A stretch of 64,000 nucleotides of DNA from Melioribacter sp. (GTDB lineage: Bacteria; Bacteroidota; Ignavibacteria; Ignavibacteriales; Melioribacteraceae), in the NCBI GenBank assembly GCA_003155655.1, contig PMDS01000105.1, positions 1 to 64,000 of the forward strand, given 5' to 3'. Under the pieces are notes generated by a model. That model was not told the DNA's origin, searched no databases, and saw only the letters and a list, made by a program, of their open reading frames with translations. This document shows, piece by piece, positions 18,774-28,119 of the stretch. Numbering within the stretch: the first letter of the stretch is position 1; each line of letters begins with the position of its first letter. The position numbers and the translations under genes are program-made.

Positions 18774-19691
18774 ATGAAAATAATCCTTAAGAAATCCATA
18801 AATAATTTAAAAGTAACTTTTAGTCTGATTATAATATCGCTCTTTATTATTTCTTCAATAGTCGGCTTATTCTTAAAAGAAGAGCATACTGAATTATCAA
18901 AAGCAAAAATTCCCCCTAGTTCAACTATCATTAAAAATCTTCTGTATTTGAAAGGGCTAAATGAATACGATGATGGGATAGAATATGAAAACATTACAAA
19001 TGACAATCATTCTTATCACATTCTAGGAACCGATCGTAGCGGTAGAGATGTATTTATAATTCTTGTGAGCTCCTCAAAATATTATTTACTATCTGGAATT
19101 ATTTCTGCATTTCTTACTCTTATAATGGGATGTTTGATGGGAGCTGTAAGAGGTTACTCAGAGAATACACTGATAGTAAAAGTAAGTGATTATGCATATT
19201 CAGTTCTCGAATCTTTCCCGAAAGTGCTTCTTTTATTTATAGTCGGGTATGCTTTTAACTATAGTATGTGGGGAATAATCATTTCTATATCAATAATTAG
19301 TTCTATGAAGACTTCAAATGTTATACAAGGGGCAATAGAACATTTTAAAGAGAATCAATTTATTGAAGCCGCTAAAGAAATTGGAGCCTCAGATTTTTCT
19401 ATTATATTCAAACATATCCTTTGGGTTAATTATAAAAGTAATATCTTAATTCAATTTATTTATGCTTTTTCGGGTTTTATTATTTACGAATGCACATTAG
19501 CTTTTTTTAATATCAGTTGTAATACTAACATTGATACGTGGGGAAAAATGATTTATGATGGAGTTGGTGGTAGAGACGGACAATATTTAATCCATGGAAT
19601 TCTATGGCCTAGTATACCACCTATACTGGCAATTTTATCAATTATTTTTTCTTTTAACGTTATAGCCGACAAGTTGGGAAAGACAAATTAA
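18774..19691 (+). CDS. ABC transporter permease, OppC/DppC-like
   Basis: This 305-residue second permease has an N-terminal membrane segment and then the typical periplasmic H-I-L-G-T-D-R-S-G-R-D-V-F motif of OppC/DppC. Five more helices follow, with the EAA coupling loop (E-A-A-K-E-I-G-A-S-D). It forms the channel with the OppB-like protein. The gene is spaced 3 bp after oppB-like and 2 bp before the ATPase gene. Confidence 0.92.
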   Translation: MKIILKKSINNLKVTFSLIIISLFIISSIVGLFLKEEHTELSKAKIPPSSTIIKNLLYLKGLNEYDDGIEYENITNDNHSYHILGTDRSGRDVFIILVSSSKYYLLSGIISAFLTLIMGCLMGAVRGYSENTLIVKVSDYAYSVLESFPKVLLLFIVGYAFNYSMWGIIISISIISSMKTSNVIQGAIEHFKENQFIEAAKEIGASDFSIIFKHILWVNYKSNILIQFIYAFSGFIIYECTLAFFNISCNTNIDTWGKMIYDGVGGRDGQYLIHGILWPSIPPILAILSIIFSFNVIADKLGKTN

Positions 19692-19693
19692 AA

Positions 19694-20707
19694 ATGAACC
19701 TATTAGAAATAAATAATCTGTCCATTCAGTTCTCTATTGATAATGGAGTTAAGCAGGCTGTAAATAACTTAAGCTTGGAAATAGCCGAAAAAGAAATTTT
19801 TTGTTTAATCGGAGAATCAGGGAGTGGAAAAACTGTAACAGCCCTGTCTCTTATTGGATTAATAACAGGGACCCCAGGAGTTGTAAATGGTCAGGTGAGT
19901 TTTGAAAACAAAAATCTCTTTTACTTTGAAGAGAAAAATGGCGTTAATAAACTCAATATGAAATCGGAAAAGCTTTTAACTGAATTGAGAGGTAAACGAA
20001 TCTCAATTGTTTTTCAAGAACCTGTTTCAAGTCTATCTCCGTATTATACTGTAGGTGAACAAATTGCTGAATCTCTTAGGAATATGGAAGGATATAAAAA
20101 TGCTAAAAGAGATCATCCTTTAGTTATCAAGATTCTACAAAAAGTAAGATTTAAATATCCTGATCAAGTTGCCAAATTGTATCCTCACGAATTAAGCGGA
20201 GGTATGGCTCAAAGAGTTATGATTGCTATAGCCTTGGTCAATAACCCTCAATTACTTATTGCCGATGAGCCAACAACTTCTCTTGATGCGACTATCCAAC
20301 TTGAAATACTTGAACTTTTAAAAATTCTAAATCAAGAATTGAAATTATCTATTTTACTTATAACTCATGATATAAATGTTGCTTCACATTATGGGGATAG
20401 AATAGCAGTAATGCTCGCTGGTGAGATAATTGAAATTGGAACAAAATTCGAAATATTCTTCAATAATCGAAATCATCCGTATACTTCTGATCTTATTAAT
20501 TCATATAAATTAATAAAGAAACCGAATTATTCAGAACCCAGATCTTCTTTACCGGTAGATGGTTGTCAGTATTATTCACGGTGCCCTTTAGTTCAAGAAC
20601 AAAGAATTAATTATCACTCTTGTCGAGATTCAAAACCAAGTTTTATTAATATCGAGAATGATCATAAAATTAAATGTTGGTTCTATGCCCATGAACCCCA
20701 TAATTGA
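19694..20707 (+). CDS. ABC transporter ATP-binding protein, OppD/DppD-like
   Basis: This 337-residue ATPase has a Walker A G-E-S-G-S-G-K-T, Q-loop F-Q-E-P, signature L-S-G-G-M-A-Q-R, Walker B L-L-I-A-D-E-P and the H-loop T-H-D. The C-terminal oligopeptide-transporter domain (H-P-Y-T then C-x5-C-P and a later Cys) is complete. In this family such Cys residues can hold an Fe-S cluster. It pairs with the next gene's ATPase, whose start lies within its last codons. Confidence 0.94.
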   Translation: MNLLEINNLSIQFSIDNGVKQAVNNLSLEIAEKEIFCLIGESGSGKTVTALSLIGLITGTPGVVNGQVSFENKNLFYFEEKNGVNKLNMKSEKLLTELRGKRISIVFQEPVSSLSPYYTVGEQIAESLRNMEGYKNAKRDHPLVIKILQKVRFKYPDQVAKLYPHELSGGMAQRVMIAIALVNNPQLLIADEPTTSLDATIQLEILELLKILNQELKLSILLITHDINVASHYGDRIAVMLAGEIIEIGTKFEIFFNNRNHPYTSDLINSYKLIKKPNYSEPRSSLPVDGCQYYSRCPLVQEQRINYHSCRDSKPSFINIENDHKIKCWFYAHEPHN

Positions 20708-21692
20708 GGTCAAAAATGTTTCTAAGTTTTTCTATCGCAAAAACTTATTTTTTAAGCAGCAACAGAAAGAACATATCCAAGCTGTAAAAGATGTTTCCCT
20801 TAGTATTTTCCCTGGCGATGTAGTAGGTTTAGTTGGAGAGAGCGGCTCCGGGAAAACTACTCTTGGCAAATTAATTCTCGGTTTAATAAAGCTAAACTCA
20901 GGCAACATTCTAATCGATAATATCGATTTCAAAAAAGCACGGACTAAACAGAAAAAACAGATTAGAAAAAATTGTCGTATGATATATCAAAGTTTAGATG
21001 CCTCACTTAATCCAGGTATGAAAGTTTTAGATATTATTAAAGAACCGCTCGATATACATACACATTTATCAAAAGAAGATAAAATCAAAAGAATAAAAGA
21101 GATACTCATTTCAGTAAATTTAGATGAAACATTTTTAAATAAATTACCAAATTCACTGAGTGGCGGTGAAAAAAGAAGAGTTTCCATTGCAAGGGCTTTA
21201 GTAGTGACTCCTAGCATCATAATTGCAGATGAACCTCTTGCCTCGCTCGACGCCTCCCTTAGATATCAAATAATAATTTTATTACAAGAAATAATTAAAA
21301 AGTATTCCCTTACTATGATCTTTATTTCACATGATATAAGTTCTATTAGTCATTTATGCAATAAAATCATTGTAATGTACAATGGAAATATCGTAGAAAT
21401 TAACGATACAAAAGAACTGATAAATGGTTCAATACACCATCCATATACCAAACTTTTATTATCGTCGATGCTAGATCTGAATAGAAAAGAAATTAAAAAT
21501 CAAGAAATTACTATTATAGATGAAAACATAATCGGTCCTGAGAAAAATGAAGGTTGTGATTTCGTATCCAACTGCCCTTTGTATCTTAAATTCAGCAATA
21601 ATGGCAAATGTTTAAAAGAAAAACCTATATTGAAGGAAATTTCCGAAAAACATCTTGTACAATGCCATTATGTAGGTTCAGATAATGAATAA
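20685..21692 (+). CDS. ABC transporter ATP-binding protein, OppF/DppF-like
   Basis: This second ATPase of the importer has Walker A G-E-S-G-S-G-K-T, signature L-S-G-G-E-K-R-R, Walker B I-I-I-A-D-E-P and switch S-H-D, plus the C-terminal oligo_HPY region (H-P-Y-T-K-L-L-L, then C-D-F-V-S-N-C-P). The open frame begins at 20658, but the ATG at 20685 (or 20691) gives the standard N-terminus (M-N-P-I-I-E-V-K-N-V-S-K) and overlaps the OppD-like gene by 23 bp. It is the last intact gene of the 15-kb operon. Confidence 0.93.
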   Translation: MPMNPIIEVKNVSKFFYRKNLFFKQQQKEHIQAVKDVSLSIFPGDVVGLVGESGSGKTTLGKLILGLIKLNSGNILIDNIDFKKARTKQKKQIRKNCRMIYQSLDASLNPGMKVLDIIKEPLDIHTHLSKEDKIKRIKEILISVNLDETFLNKLPNSLSGGEKRRVSIARALVVTPSIIIADEPLASLDASLRYQIIILLQEIIKKYSLTMIFISHDISSISHLCNKIIVMYNGNIVEINDTKELINGSIHHPYTKLLLSSMLDLNRKEIKNQEITIIDENIIGPEKNEGCDFVSNCPLYLKFSNNGKCLKEKPILKEISEKHLVQCHYVGSDNE

Positions 21693-21908
21693 ATTGCTAA
21701 AATATTTTAATTTACTGTTTTTTTTCTTTTCATAACTACATTGGTTATTCATAGCCATGAGCGAAATGTCACTATTGTCGGAAGCTTATTATTTCATAAA
21801 ATATCTGATGACATGATAAAATTGTTGAATTTTATTAATGATAAAAAACAGTCAGTGTTGAGGATTCAATTAAAATTATTCTATATTACTCTAAAATGCG
21901 AAAATTAA
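21685..21908 (+). pseudogene. Possible small secreted-protein gene, frameshifted at T8
   Basis: An ATG at 21685 overlaps the OppF-like stop (ATGAATAA) and encodes a short hydrophobic leader, MNKLLKYFNLLFFF, that stops after 16 codons at 21733. If the frame changes by -1 in the T8 run 21718-21725, the leader joins an open frame to 21906. This adds about 60 residues (L-V-I-H-S-H-E-R-N-V-T-I-V-G-S-L-L-F-H-K…). Translational coupling and a leader-like start argue for a real gene broken or slipping at the homopolymer. No family is recognised. Confidence 0.35.
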
Positions 21909-21976
21909 AAATTATTTTTTTGTATATGATCAAGACGTTTCAGTTGTGATCAAACAATTAATAATTAGGAGCAACA

Positions 21977-22459
21977 ATGAAATCAATAATTGTTATTTTA
22001 TTGCTGATCAGTTCAATGATATTTGCCCAAGAATTTCAGATTAAGAGAATAAATTTCTCTCCGATAGGACAGGAAGTTGAAATAACATATGATTTGGAGG
22101 GAAATGCAGAACAAATTTATGTAGTTAATGTCACTTTAAAAAAAGAGAGCAATCCCGAATTTGAGTACATACCGCAAAAATTAAGAGGGGATTACGGAAA
22201 AGGTCAGTTTGCTGGATTTGGTAGAAAAATTTTTTGGGCAATATTGTTTGATAATGGTTCAAAATTCGTTGGCAATGATTATTATTTTGAAATTGAAGTT
22301 GAAAAGTATATTCCTGGAAATTTCCCATGGTTGTATGTCGTTGGTGGAAGCGGGATAGTCAGTGGAATAGTATATTATTTACTAACTCACGGACAACCTC
22401 AATCAACAACTACACCTGCTACCGGTTTACCAACTCCCCCAAATAGACCACTAAATTGA
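21977..22459 (+). CDS. Small exported protein with a single-domain beta-sandwich and C-terminal membrane helix
   Basis: This 160-residue protein has a signal peptide ending I-F-A-Q. The core (V-E-I-T-Y-D-L-E-G … R-G-D-Y-G-K-G-Q-F-A-G-F-G-R-K-I-F-W) resembles the Ig-like domain often found before formylglycine-generating-enzyme-type domains in this phylum, with its usual Y-D-L-x-G, G-D-x-G and K-x-I-x-W landmarks. Here no catalytic domain follows. Instead there is a membrane helix (about 117-136) and a Thr/Pro-rich tail. A good ribosome site (AGGAG) precedes the ATG. It is followed 10 bp later by another exported protein. Confidence 0.7.
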   Translation: MKSIIVILLLISSMIFAQEFQIKRINFSPIGQEVEITYDLEGNAEQIYVVNVTLKKESNPEFEYIPQKLRGDYGKGQFAGFGRKIFWAILFDNGSKFVGNDYYFEIEVEKYIPGNFPWLYVVGGSGIVSGIVYYLLTHGQPQSTTTPATGLPTPPNRPLN

Positions 22460-22469
22460 GGAAGAAGAC

Positions 22470-23330
22470 ATGAAAAAATTAATGGTCATAATAACATTGG
22501 TTTGCACAGTCATTTACATGGCACAATCTTCAAAAGGTCGTAGTCCTAGAGGAAGTTTATTTCCTCCCGAGGTGACTACTGTGATAAAAATTGAAAAAAA
22601 TAATGAACGCAAACCTGCAATTAATCCGAACTTAATAGACAAATCATCTTCGTTGTTAAATGCTTTTATTATGGGAAGTTCTTCATTCCGTGAGAAGGAA
22701 TTTGACAACCCGAGAGCAAAGATCGAACTGAAAGAAGTCAATCAAATTTTCACTCAAAGGTTCAGTTTAGATAAAAATAGTTTGCAATATACTGACAGTC
22801 TGACGAAGAACACATATGACAGTTACTTTAGTTTAGACAAGCTTAATTTGGGGCTTATTCATGAAAATTTTTTAAGCGATACTTCTTCTGTATTTATTTA
22901 CATAAATACATCTTTCTTATATGATAAAAACGAAAATGAATTTTATTTGTTGACTAGCTCTTGCGACAATAATAATTATAAAAACGTAGGAGTACGATTA
23001 AACGAACTAATTGAATCGTTAAGTAAAATGCACCGGGACAATAAATTCAAAAATTTTATAGTGATCCTGGAGATGAAAATTATTGGAGATAAATTCGACG
23101 ATTATTTTGAAAAATTTAAAACGATTTCATATAACTTAATTATTCAATCATTACAAAAAAATAGTATTAATAGTTCTACCGAAAGGATTGCCGATATTAT
23201 CAACGTTCCCGCCAATGAAAGTGTTAAGAACGCTGTTGCATTTTTACAAATTATTAAATCAGAAATAATAAAAGCTAAATCAAATAACGAACTATATTTA
23301 TTTGGACCTATAAGTAATGAGTCGAATTGA
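22470..23330 (+). CDS. Exported protein of unknown function
   Basis: This 286-residue protein has a signal peptide (M-K-K-L-M-V-I-I-T-L-V…, cleavage near residue 19-21). I recognise no domain. The C-terminal two thirds look globular with alternating helices and strands (K-N-F-I-V-I-L-E-M-K-I-I-G-D-K). GAGGAAG precedes the ATG. It forms a two-gene unit with the beta-sandwich protein upstream and may be functionally linked to it. Confidence 0.7.
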   Translation: MKKLMVIITLVCTVIYMAQSSKGRSPRGSLFPPEVTTVIKIEKNNERKPAINPNLIDKSSSLLNAFIMGSSSFREKEFDNPRAKIELKEVNQIFTQRFSLDKNSLQYTDSLTKNTYDSYFSLDKLNLGLIHENFLSDTSSVFIYINTSFLYDKNENEFYLLTSSCDNNNYKNVGVRLNELIESLSKMHRDNKFKNFIVILEMKIIGDKFDDYFEKFKTISYNLIIQSLQKNSINSSTERIADIINVPANESVKNAVAFLQIIKSEIIKAKSNNELYLFGPISNESN

Positions 23331-23544
23331 TCTTTGGTGAGACTAACGGTTCTAAATATAAAACTCGAATAATAATATCCGGATACATCGAGATGTATTA
23401 CAACAACAAAAAATACATTCTGCAATTAATTAAAGAACTACTGAAAAGTATATGCAGGTTCGAAATTTTGAATTACTAATTTGTTCACTTTTGCAAAAAC
23501 AAATTATTCAAAATAAATAGATCTATTAACAATTGAGAATTCGT

Positions 23545-26500
23545 ATGGCTACTATTAATAAGGAGTTTTCTATTTTCTTAAAAATATTGGCTCTATTTTT
23601 ATTTACACTTAATACATCGCTTCTATCTCAACAACAATGGCAAAAGCTAACACTTAATCCATCGACACTATCATATTGTAGATCGTTTATAAATGATGGT
23701 ACGAATATTTACTTAAGTACCGCCACTGGGCTGTATAAGTCTACTGATGGAGGAATCAACTTTAATGTAATAACTTTAAATCCCCCATATAATTCGACGG
23801 CATGTAATACTTTTATTCTAAGTGGAGCATATATTTTTTGCGGCAGCATTAGCGGAGTATTGGGGAGTAGTGATAAAGGCAATACTTGGTCGCCTTTTAA
23901 TAATGGATTTAGTAAGTCTCCAAATCCTCCTGAGGTTAAAGTCTTTGGAATAACTAAAGATCAGAAAAAAATATATGCCGGAACCATGAATCAGTTATAT
24001 TGTTCCACTGATAATGGAAGTAACTGGTCTTCAATAAACGGGCCTGGATTGAATGATAACGTTATTCAAGCAATAGCAATTTCAAATACATCTGTTTATT
24101 TAGGAACACCTTCCGGAATTTATCGTTCTTCCGATGATGGAACGAGTTGGAATAAAATGAATAACGGATTAGGGAATAATGCCAGCACAATCAACACAAG
24201 TAGTTTGTTTGTGAATGATTCCTATATATATGCTGGAAATCAAACTGGTGTATTTAGATCTTCTGATAATGGTAGTACCTGGACCAATGTAAGTTCTGGG
24301 TCTCCAACAATTATTGCAGTTAATACCTTGACAGGTAGCGGCTCAACAATCTTTGCCGGATTGAGTGGGGGTGGGGTATATTATTCTACAAACAATGGTG
24401 GGAACTGGAATTCATTAAATACCGGGCTTACTGAGAATTCTAGCAAATACATTAATGGCCTTTATGTTAGTAATGTAACAATTTATGCCGGAACTAACAG
24501 TGGAGCATATTCACGAAATATTTCCGATATAATAATTTCTGCACCAACTTCAACTTCAGCAACTAACGTAACCCAAACAAGTTTTACAGCAAATTGGGTA
24601 AGTGTAAATGGAGCTACCGGTTATTATTTAGATGTTGCAACTGATAACGGTTTTACAAATTATGTATCTGGATTTAACAGTAAAAATGTTTTCAATGTAA
24701 CATCTTACTCGGTTACCGGTTTAACAACAGGAACCACATATTATTATAGAGTAAGATCATTCAACACAGGTGGCACAACAAGTAGTAGCTCTAATATAAT
24801 TACTGTGATGACATCACCAGCAGCAACACAAGCAACTAACTTGACACATACAAGTTTCACAGCAAATTGGGAAAGTGTAAGCGCAGCTACAGGCTATTAT
24901 CTTGATGTAGCGACTGATAATAATTTTACAACTTTTGTAACCGGCTTCAATTCCAAAAATGTTGCTAATGTAAAATTTTATCAAGTTTCAGAACTAAAGG
25001 CCGGAACTACATATTATTATAGAGTAAGATATTACAATACAGTTGGTACAAGTGAATATTCCAATACAATTACTGTGACAACTTTACCAAGTGTATTAAG
25101 TCCACCTGAAGCAACATCAGCAACTAACTTAACCCAAACAAGTTTCACAGCAAATTGGGGAAGTGTAAGCGGAGCTACCGGTTATTATTTAGATGTAGCC
25201 AATGATAATACTTTTTCTCATTACGTAACTGGATTCGTTAGTAAAGATGTTTCCAACTTAACATCTTACCCGGTTACCGGTCTAACAAATGGAACTATAT
25301 ATTATTATAGAGTAAGATACTACAATACAGATGGTACAAGTGGTAATTCAAATACAATTACGACGACAACTATACCAAATGTATTAAGTCCACCAGTAGC
25401 AACAGCAGCAACTAACTTAACCCAAACAAGTTTCACAGCAAATTGGGGAAGTGTTAGTGGTGCCACTGGTTATTATCTAGATGTAGCCATTGATAATAGT
25501 TTTACAAATTATGTAACTGGATTTGGAAGCAAAGATGTTTCAAACTTTACATCTTACCTTGTTACCGGTTTAACAACTGGAACTAACTATTATTATAGAG
25601 TAAGATCATACAGCGCAGCTGGTACAAGTGGTAATTCTAATACAATTCCTGTGACTACATCATTTCAAACCCAATTCACAGTATCTATATCTATAACCCC
25701 ACCGGGTAGCGGTACGACGACTGGTGCAAGTACATACAATTCAGGTAGTAGTATAACAATAACGGCAATAGCCAATAGCGGATATAGATTTATCAACTGG
25801 ACAGAGAATGGGGCATTTATCTCATCAAATTCAAGTTATACTTTTACGATAAACGGTAACCGAACATTAGTAGCTACTTTTATGGCTAATCAGATTACAG
25901 TTAATCAGTCATATTCATTTGCAAATTCATATTCTCAGTCAAGTTATAAATTAATAGGACTTCCCGGTGATAACAACTTTCCGTTGTCAGATATAATTAC
26001 GGGTTCATTGGACATTGATTGGGTAGCTTATAGAGATAACGGACAAACAAGTAATTACTATATCAAATATGATGGTTCAAGTAATTTTTATATTAAACCC
26101 GGTGTCGGTTTCTGGGTACTGAGCAAGAATACAATAAATGTTAACAGAACTGTAACATCAGTTACAGTAAATTCAAACGGACAATATATCATTACTCCTT
26201 TGCCAGCGAACTGGAGTATAATTTCAAATCCATTCAGCATATCGGTACCCTGGAATAGTATTGTATCCAAGAATCCTGGAATAAGTTCAGATGTGCCTTG
26301 GGACTACTCTAATGGTACTTTTGCAGTATCACCAGAAACAATTGATCCGTACAAAGCGTATTATTTTAAGAATACAAATGGATTATCACAATTAACTATA
26401 CCCTACCCCACATTAGCAAAAAAAAGTAATGCGAATAATGAATTACTAAGTAATGAATTAACCATATCTCTCAATGTAGAAAACAGAAACATATCGGAAG

Positions 26501-27159
26501 TGAAGATCGGTTTTAACACTGAAAGTAAAGTTGATTATGACAAATATGATATATACAAGCCGGTATCAGATTTTGAGACAGAAAGAATAGTGATATATAA
26601 TTCAGCATTAAGCTCATCAGATAAATATTTGTATAGAGACATACGAAGCGGTGAACTTGAAGAAGAAAAATATATATTAAAATTGAAAGTAGTGCCAAAC
26701 AAACAGTATACAATTAGTATCACGGATACATCGAAGAACAATTTTGTGTATCTAATTGATAATAAATTAAATGTTGTTTATGATCTAAAGCAAGATAATA
26801 AAATAAGCTTCAGTTCGAATACAGCAGAGAAGAATTATGAACTGATATATAGTAAGAAAGAATTAAATACGAATAGTTATTCTAAATCATTACCACTCGT
26901 AAATAAATTATATCAGAATTATCCAAATCCGTTTAATCCGTCAACAACAATAAGGTATAGCGTAGATACCAGATCGAATGTAAGCATAAAAATATACAAT
27001 ACTCTTGGAGCAGAAGTAAAAGAGTTATTGAACGGATATGTTGACAAGGGATATTATGAGATGACATTTGATGGCAAGGAATTACCGAGTGGAGTTTATT
27101 TCTGCCGATTGAGAACAGATCAGAAAGTAGAAGTAATTAAAATGTTATTGGTTAAATAA
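23545..27159 (+). CDS. T9SS cargo: BNR/sortilin-type propeller, four FN3, InlB repeat and type A sorting tail
   Basis: The protein is about 1200 residues. The ATG at 23545 is preferred over the TTG at 23533. After the signal peptide, residues about 30-330 form a beta-propeller with repeated S-x-D-x-G-x-x-W (Asp-box) motifs such as S-S-D-K-G-N-T-W and S-T-D-N-G-S-N-W. Four FN3 domains follow (about 335-710), then one divergent InlB B-repeat. Next is a conserved region (S-Y-K-L-I-G-L-P-G-D-N-N-F) shared with the protein at 28.3 kb. The C-terminus is a T9SS type A sorting domain with L-Y-Q-N-Y-P-N-P-F-N-P-S-T and a final K-M-L-L-V-K. It is probably secreted across the outer membrane and attached to, or released from, the cell surface. 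Confidence 0.88.
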   Translation: MATINKEFSIFLKILALFLFTLNTSLLSQQQWQKLTLNPSTLSYCRSFINDGTNIYLSTATGLYKSTDGGINFNVITLNPPYNSTACNTFILSGAYIFCGSISGVLGSSDKGNTWSPFNNGFSKSPNPPEVKVFGITKDQKKIYAGTMNQLYCSTDNGSNWSSINGPGLNDNVIQAIAISNTSVYLGTPSGIYRSSDDGTSWNKMNNGLGNNASTINTSSLFVNDSYIYAGNQTGVFRSSDNGSTWTNVSSGSPTIIAVNTLTGSGSTIFAGLSGGGVYYSTNNGGNWNSLNTGLTENSSKYINGLYVSNVTIYAGTNSGAYSRNISDIIISAPTSTSATNVTQTSFTANWVSVNGATGYYLDVATDNGFTNYVSGFNSKNVFNVTSYSVTGLTTGTTYYYRVRSFNTGGTTSSSSNIITVMTSPAATQATNLTHTSFTANWESVSAATGYYLDVATDNNFTTFVTGFNSKNVANVKFYQVSELKAGTTYYYRVRYYNTVGTSEYSNTITVTTLPSVLSPPEATSATNLTQTSFTANWGSVSGATGYYLDVANDNTFSHYVTGFVSKDVSNLTSYPVTGLTNGTIYYYRVRYYNTDGTSGNSNTITTTTIPNVLSPPVATAATNLTQTSFTANWGSVSGATGYYLDVAIDNSFTNYVTGFGSKDVSNFTSYLVTGLTTGTNYYYRVRSYSAAGTSGNSNTIPVTTSFQTQFTVSISITPPGSGTTTGASTYNSGSSITITAIANSGYRFINWTENGAFISSNSSYTFTINGNRTLVATFMANQITVNQSYSFANSYSQSSYKLIGLPGDNNFPLSDIITGSLDIDWVAYRDNGQTSNYYIKYDGSSNFYIKPGVGFWVLSKNTINVNRTVTSVTVNSNGQYIITPLPANWSIISNPFSISVPWNSIVSKNPGISSDVPWDYSNGTFAVSPETIDPYKAYYFKNTNGLSQLTIPYPTLAKKSNANNELLSNELTISLNVENRNISEVKIGFNTESKVDYDKYDIYKPVSDFETERIVIYNSALSSSDKYLYRDIRSGELEEEKYILKLKVVPNKQYTISITDTSKNNFVYLIDNKLNVVYDLKQDNKISFSSNTAEKNYELIYSKKELNTNSYSKSLPLVNKLYQNYPNPFNPSTTIRYSVDTRSNVSIKIYNTLGAEVKELLNGYVDKGYYEMTFDGKELPSGVYFCRLRTDQKVEVIKMLLVK
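24543..25665 (+). repeat. Four tandem FN3-encoding repeats of about 280 bp
   Basis: Four units share long near-identical DNA stretches (for example GCAACTAACTTAACCCAAAC and TATTATTATAGAGTAAGAT). They also closely match the three units at 5615-6457 of another gene. The nucleotide similarity suggests recent copying or gene conversion. Confidence 0.85.
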
Positions 27160-27213
27160 TAATTAAGAGAATTCTAAAAAACTATTCAAAAATAAATATT
27201 GTGTGGAGGCGTC

Positions 27214-28119
27214 ATGGAATGCCCGAAATGTAAAACGAGAACAATATTAGATTTTAAGAAGTGTTCTGTCTGCGGATGTGAAATTAATAATTCTAGTTCT
27301 TATTCAACTGTGAAAACATTTAATAATACTCAATTATATCAAAATCTAAATAATAAAAAGCAAATTTCATTTATTAAACCCACTGAAACCAAAAATCAAG
27401 AATATGGCAAATATATTAATCTAAGTAAAAATACAGAAATAAGTGCAAATACATTTAAATTCCAAGAAAGTGGAAGAGGTACGTTAATTTTAATATTAGG
27501 AATCCTTAGTTTTATATTAGGTCCGTTTACGGGAATGCCTGCATGGATAATGGGTCAAAGTGATTTAAAGAAAATCAAAAATGGAATTATTGCCTTAAAC
27601 GAAAAAACTAATACAGAAATTGGAATGATATTAGGAATTATTTGTACTTCCATTTCAGCAATTGTTTTATTCAGTATAGCAGTAGTTTTAATTACCGCAA
27701 GTTCAGCATATACAAATCATCCTGATGGTGAGCTACTTTTAATATTATTTATAGGAGTTGGGTTACTAATCATACCGGGTGTATTTTATTGTCTTACTTT
27801 ACAAAATGCATTGAAAAAAGTAAAAGAAAATAATAGAACAATAAATCCAGGGGAAGTATGGTTATTATGGGTTCCTTTGTTCAACATTGTTTGGCAGTTT
27901 ATATTAGTATCTAAGGTCGCCTCTTCTCTTCATAATGAATTTGAAAGTAGAAATATTAAAGAAGATCTTGAACCTGGTAAAGCAATAGGTATTACTTTTT
28001 GTGTGCTAGGACTTATTTCAATAATTCCAATAATTGGATTTTTAATTAGCATAGCTGGATTAATTTGCTTCATTATCTATTGGGTTGAAATTTCTGGCTA
28101 TTCTGCAAAATTAGAATAA
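27214..28119 (+). CDS. Zinc-ribbon membrane protein with DUF4190- and DUF4328-like regions
   Basis: The ATG at 27214 is preceded by GGAGG at good spacing, giving M-E-C-P-K-C-K. Residues 3-24 form a zinc ribbon (C-P-K-C … C-S-V-C-G-C). After a linker come two hydrophobic hairpins typical of DUF4190 (G-I-L-S-F-I-L-G-P-F-T-G-M-P-A-W-I-M-G, then I-G-M-I-L-G-I-I-C). A DUF4328-like part follows with P-G-E-V-W-L-L-W-V-P-L-F-N-I-V-W-Q-F, for about six membrane helices in all. Function is unknown. It sits between two T9SS cargo genes with about 55 and 160 bp spacers. Confidence 0.8.
   Translation: MECPKCKTRTILDFKKCSVCGCEINNSSSYSTVKTFNNTQLYQNLNNKKQISFIKPTETKNQEYGKYINLSKNTEISANTFKFQESGRGTLILILGILSFILGPFTGMPAWIMGQSDLKKIKNGIIALNEKTNTEIGMILGIICTSISAIVLFSIAVVLITASSAYTNHPDGELLLILFIGVGLLIIPGVFYCLTLQNALKKVKENNRTINPGEVWLLWVPLFNIVWQFILVSKVASSLHNEFESRNIKEDLEPGKAIGITFCVLGLISIIPIIGFLISIAGLICFIIYWVEISGYSAKLE

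Noticed and set aside
24543-25665. Tandem repeats resembling a CRISPR array
   Set aside because: The repeats are about 280 bp, in frame, and encode FN3 domains. There are no short repeat-spacer units.
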